Shown here: in pieces, positions 62,749 through 64,000 of the stretch
Layout: each line of letters starts with the position of its first letter
Position numbering within the stretch: position 1 is the first letter of the stretch
Assembly (NCBI GenBank): GCA_036960405.1
Contig: JBALWS010000009.1
Coordinates: 9,025 to 73,024 of the forward strand
Direction of reading: 5' to 3'
Source of the DNA: Motiliproteus sp036960405
Lineage (GTDB): Bacteria; Pseudomonadota; Gammaproteobacteria; Pseudomonadales; Balneatricaceae
Length of the DNA stretch: 64,000 nucleotides
Notes under the pieces: model-generated
Databases searched by the model: none
Told to the model about the DNA's origin: nothing
The model's input: the letters and a program-made list of their open reading frames with translations, nothing else
Program-made: the position numbers and the translations under genes

Positions 62749-63225
62749 TTAATTACTGGTCTCCCAGTTACCGATATCGGCGGCTAGCTCCTCACCGCCC
62801 AGCTCGCCATCGGCACCGACCGAATAGATATCGACTGGGCCGTGTTCGCCGGGTTGCAGGTACTGATAAGGGTTGCCCCAAGGATCATTGGGCAGTCGCT
62901 TGATATAGCCGTTGCTATTGTAGCGTTTGGGAATCGGACCGCTGCTGGGCTTGCTGACCAGTGCTTCGAGGCCTTGGTCGGTGGTTGGGTGGCTGAAGTT
63001 ATCCAGCTTATAGAGATCAGCCGCCTGCTCCAAGATGGCGATATCGGCGCGGGCTTTCTGGACCATCGCTTTGTCTTGGTTTTGCAATACGTTGGGGGCG
63101 ACTACCGCGACCAGCAATCCGAGAATAACGATCACCACCATGATCTCCAGCAGGGTGAAGCCTTGCTGGCGTGCGGAATGTTGGGCGGAATATAGCTGGG
63201 CCGGTTGGGATGAATAGTGTTTCAA
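62749..63225 (-). CDS. gspG: Type II secretion major pseudopilin GspG
   Basis: 158 aa. The prepilin motif QQGFTLLEIMVVIVILG is followed by the conserved GspG body (ALVSKPSSGPIPKRYNSNGYI, DPWGNPYQY) and the calcium loop DIYSVGADGELGGEE. I take TTG 63225 as start because it follows the gspF stop and has GGAG nine bases upstream; a reading from 63312 would overlap gspF and adds unrelated residues. Confidence 0.94.
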   Translation of the reverse strand: MKHYSSQPAQLYSAQHSARQQGFTLLEIMVVIVILGLLVAVVAPNVLQNQDKAMVQKARADIAILEQAADLYKLDNFSHPTTDQGLEALVSKPSSGPIPKRYNSNGYIKRLPNDPWGNPYQYLQPGEHGPVDIYSVGADGELGGEELAADIGNWETSN

Positions 63226-63239
63226 GGTATCAGACTCCG

Positions 63240-64000
63240 TTAAAGCGCAGTGAGATTGTTCATTTGCAGGATCGGTAGCAGGATGGCCAGGACAATGGCC
63301 AGTACCACGCAACCCATGATCAGAATAAGGGCTGGTTCAAACAGGCCAACCAACCAGGATACTCGGGTTTCAAACTCGGCTTGCTGGTTCTCGGCGGCGC
63401 GAGCCAGCATCTGCTCCAGTTCGCCGCTCTGTTCGCCGCTGGCGATCATATAGACTAGCATCGGCGGGAAAGGGCCGGATTGCTCCAGCGCCTGGGATAG
63501 CGAACTGCCTTCGCGGACCCGCTCGGTGGCGTCGCTGACCGCCTGCTTTAAATACAGGTTGGTGACCGGGGCGGTGGCGACCTTGAGGCTTTGCATCAGA
63601 TCCAGGCCGCTGCCGACCAGAATCGCCAGAGTGCGGGCAAATTGCAGCGACTGCTGGGTCAGAACAAAACGTCTGATCAATGGCAGTCGCAGTTGAAAGC
63701 GGTGCCATTTCAAGCGTTGGCTGGGCTTGCTGAGCAGCCAGCGGATCAGCAGGCTGACGACCACAATAAGACCGGCTAGGTGCAATCCGTATTGTTGTAG
63801 TCCATCGCTCAAGGCGATAACGATACGGGTTAGCTGGGGCAGAGTCTGGTCCATATGTTCAAACTGGGCGACTACCTTGGGCACCACGTAGGTCATCAGC
63901 AAAATGATCACGCCGGTGGCAACGGTGGTGAGGGCGGCCGGGTAGATCAACGCTACCTGGATCTTGCTGCGAATCTGTTGCTGTTTTTCGCTGTATTCGG
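63240..64000 (-). CDS. gspF: Type II secretion inner-membrane protein GspF (C-terminal part)
   Basis: The gene continues past the window edge. The visible 253 residues include the helix IYPAALTTVATGVIILLMTYVVPKVV, the second repeat of the GspF cytoplasmic domain (RTLAILVGSGLDLMQSLKVA, VREGSSLSQALEQSGPFPPM, SGELEQMLARAAEN) and the last helix before PILQMNNL. It is the first gsp gene seen here, followed by gspG 14 bases later. Confidence 0.95.
   Translation of the reverse strand, partial: EYSEKQQQIRSKIQVALIYPAALTTVATGVIILLMTYVVPKVVAQFEHMDQTLPQLTRIVIALSDGLQQYGLHLAGLIVVVSLLIRWLLSKPSQRLKWHRFQLRLPLIRRFVLTQQSLQFARTLAILVGSGLDLMQSLKVATAPVTNLYLKQAVSDATERVREGSSLSQALEQSGPFPPMLVYMIASGEQSGELEQMLARAAENQQAEFETRVSWLVGLFEPALILIMGCVVLAIVLAILLPILQMNNLTAL

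Noticed and set aside
1..64000. CRISPR arrays
   Set aside because: No regularly spaced 25-40-bp repeats with unique spacers and no cas genes were seen; the short-period repeats at 10.9-11.6 kb are iteron-like.

Overview
The window comes from a Gram-negative gammaproteobacterium. It carries a type II secretion operon, outer-membrane porins, a TAXI-type TRAP transporter, GcvA-like LysR and GcvR-like ACT regulators, HrpB and YfcG. A marine, Oceanospirillales-like host is my guess from gene content; nothing here proves the genus.

Layout. 0-3.7 kb: a TRAP operon on the minus strand (TAXI binding protein, fused permease, start of a universal stress protein). 4.2-15.15 kb: a tRNA-Pro(CGG) gene followed by a 10.9-kb integrated element. 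It is bounded by a 49-bp direct repeat of the tRNA 3' end and carries an integrase, an AlpA-like regulator, a P2 gpA-type HUH replication endonuclease, a repeat-rich probable origin, and AT-rich cargo: an SRAP protein, a PHP-SMC-like ATPase of the TrlF/Ppl kind with a partner membrane protein, and a secreted three-module cysteine protein. 15.5-22.8 kb: an OmpR-type response regulator and a giant hybrid sensor (kinase-like, AAA, GAF, PAS, HisKA, HATPase, REC, HPt) interrupted only by a 10-N assembly gap. 22.9-37.4 kb: a quinohemoprotein amine dehydrogenase (qhp) locus. qhpA, qhpD, qhpC, qhpB, qhpF and qhpG lie on the plus strand behind an aldehyde dehydrogenase; qhpE, a UbiU/UbiV-like pair of U32 proteins and a porin lie on the minus strand. 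37.5-48.3 kb: miscellaneous chromosome genes (HpaR-like MarR regulator, hrpB, DUF3179 protein, LysE/Lrp pair) separated by decayed fragments: a replication-endonuclease tail, a frameshifted LytTR domain, a Rep-like fragment and a solute-binding protein with two stops. 48.3-58.2 kb: MFS transporter, two glutathione transferases, lipoproteins, LysR, DUF1127, a diguanylate cyclase, a porin and a TIR-transmembrane-peptidoglycan-binding protein. 58.5-64 kb: gspF-gspM on the minus strand.

How the genes work together. In the qhp locus QhpD forms the thioether cross-links in the gamma subunit (all expected Cys, Asp, Glu and Trp positions are present), QhpG oxidises the Trp that becomes cysteine tryptophylquinone, QhpE removes the 28-residue leader, QhpF is the exporter, and QhpA/B/C form the periplasmic enzyme. 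The aldehyde dehydrogenase would consume the aldehyde product. The adjacent U32 pair has the iron-sulfur cysteine pattern of the oxygen-independent hydroxylases UbiU/UbiV and is the most intriguing unexplained part of this locus. In the mobile element, 11-bp-phased TTCGGT repeats, nested inverted repeats, 20-bp-spaced TTAGCGTTAA repeats and a palindrome form a dense control or replication region around alpA and rep.
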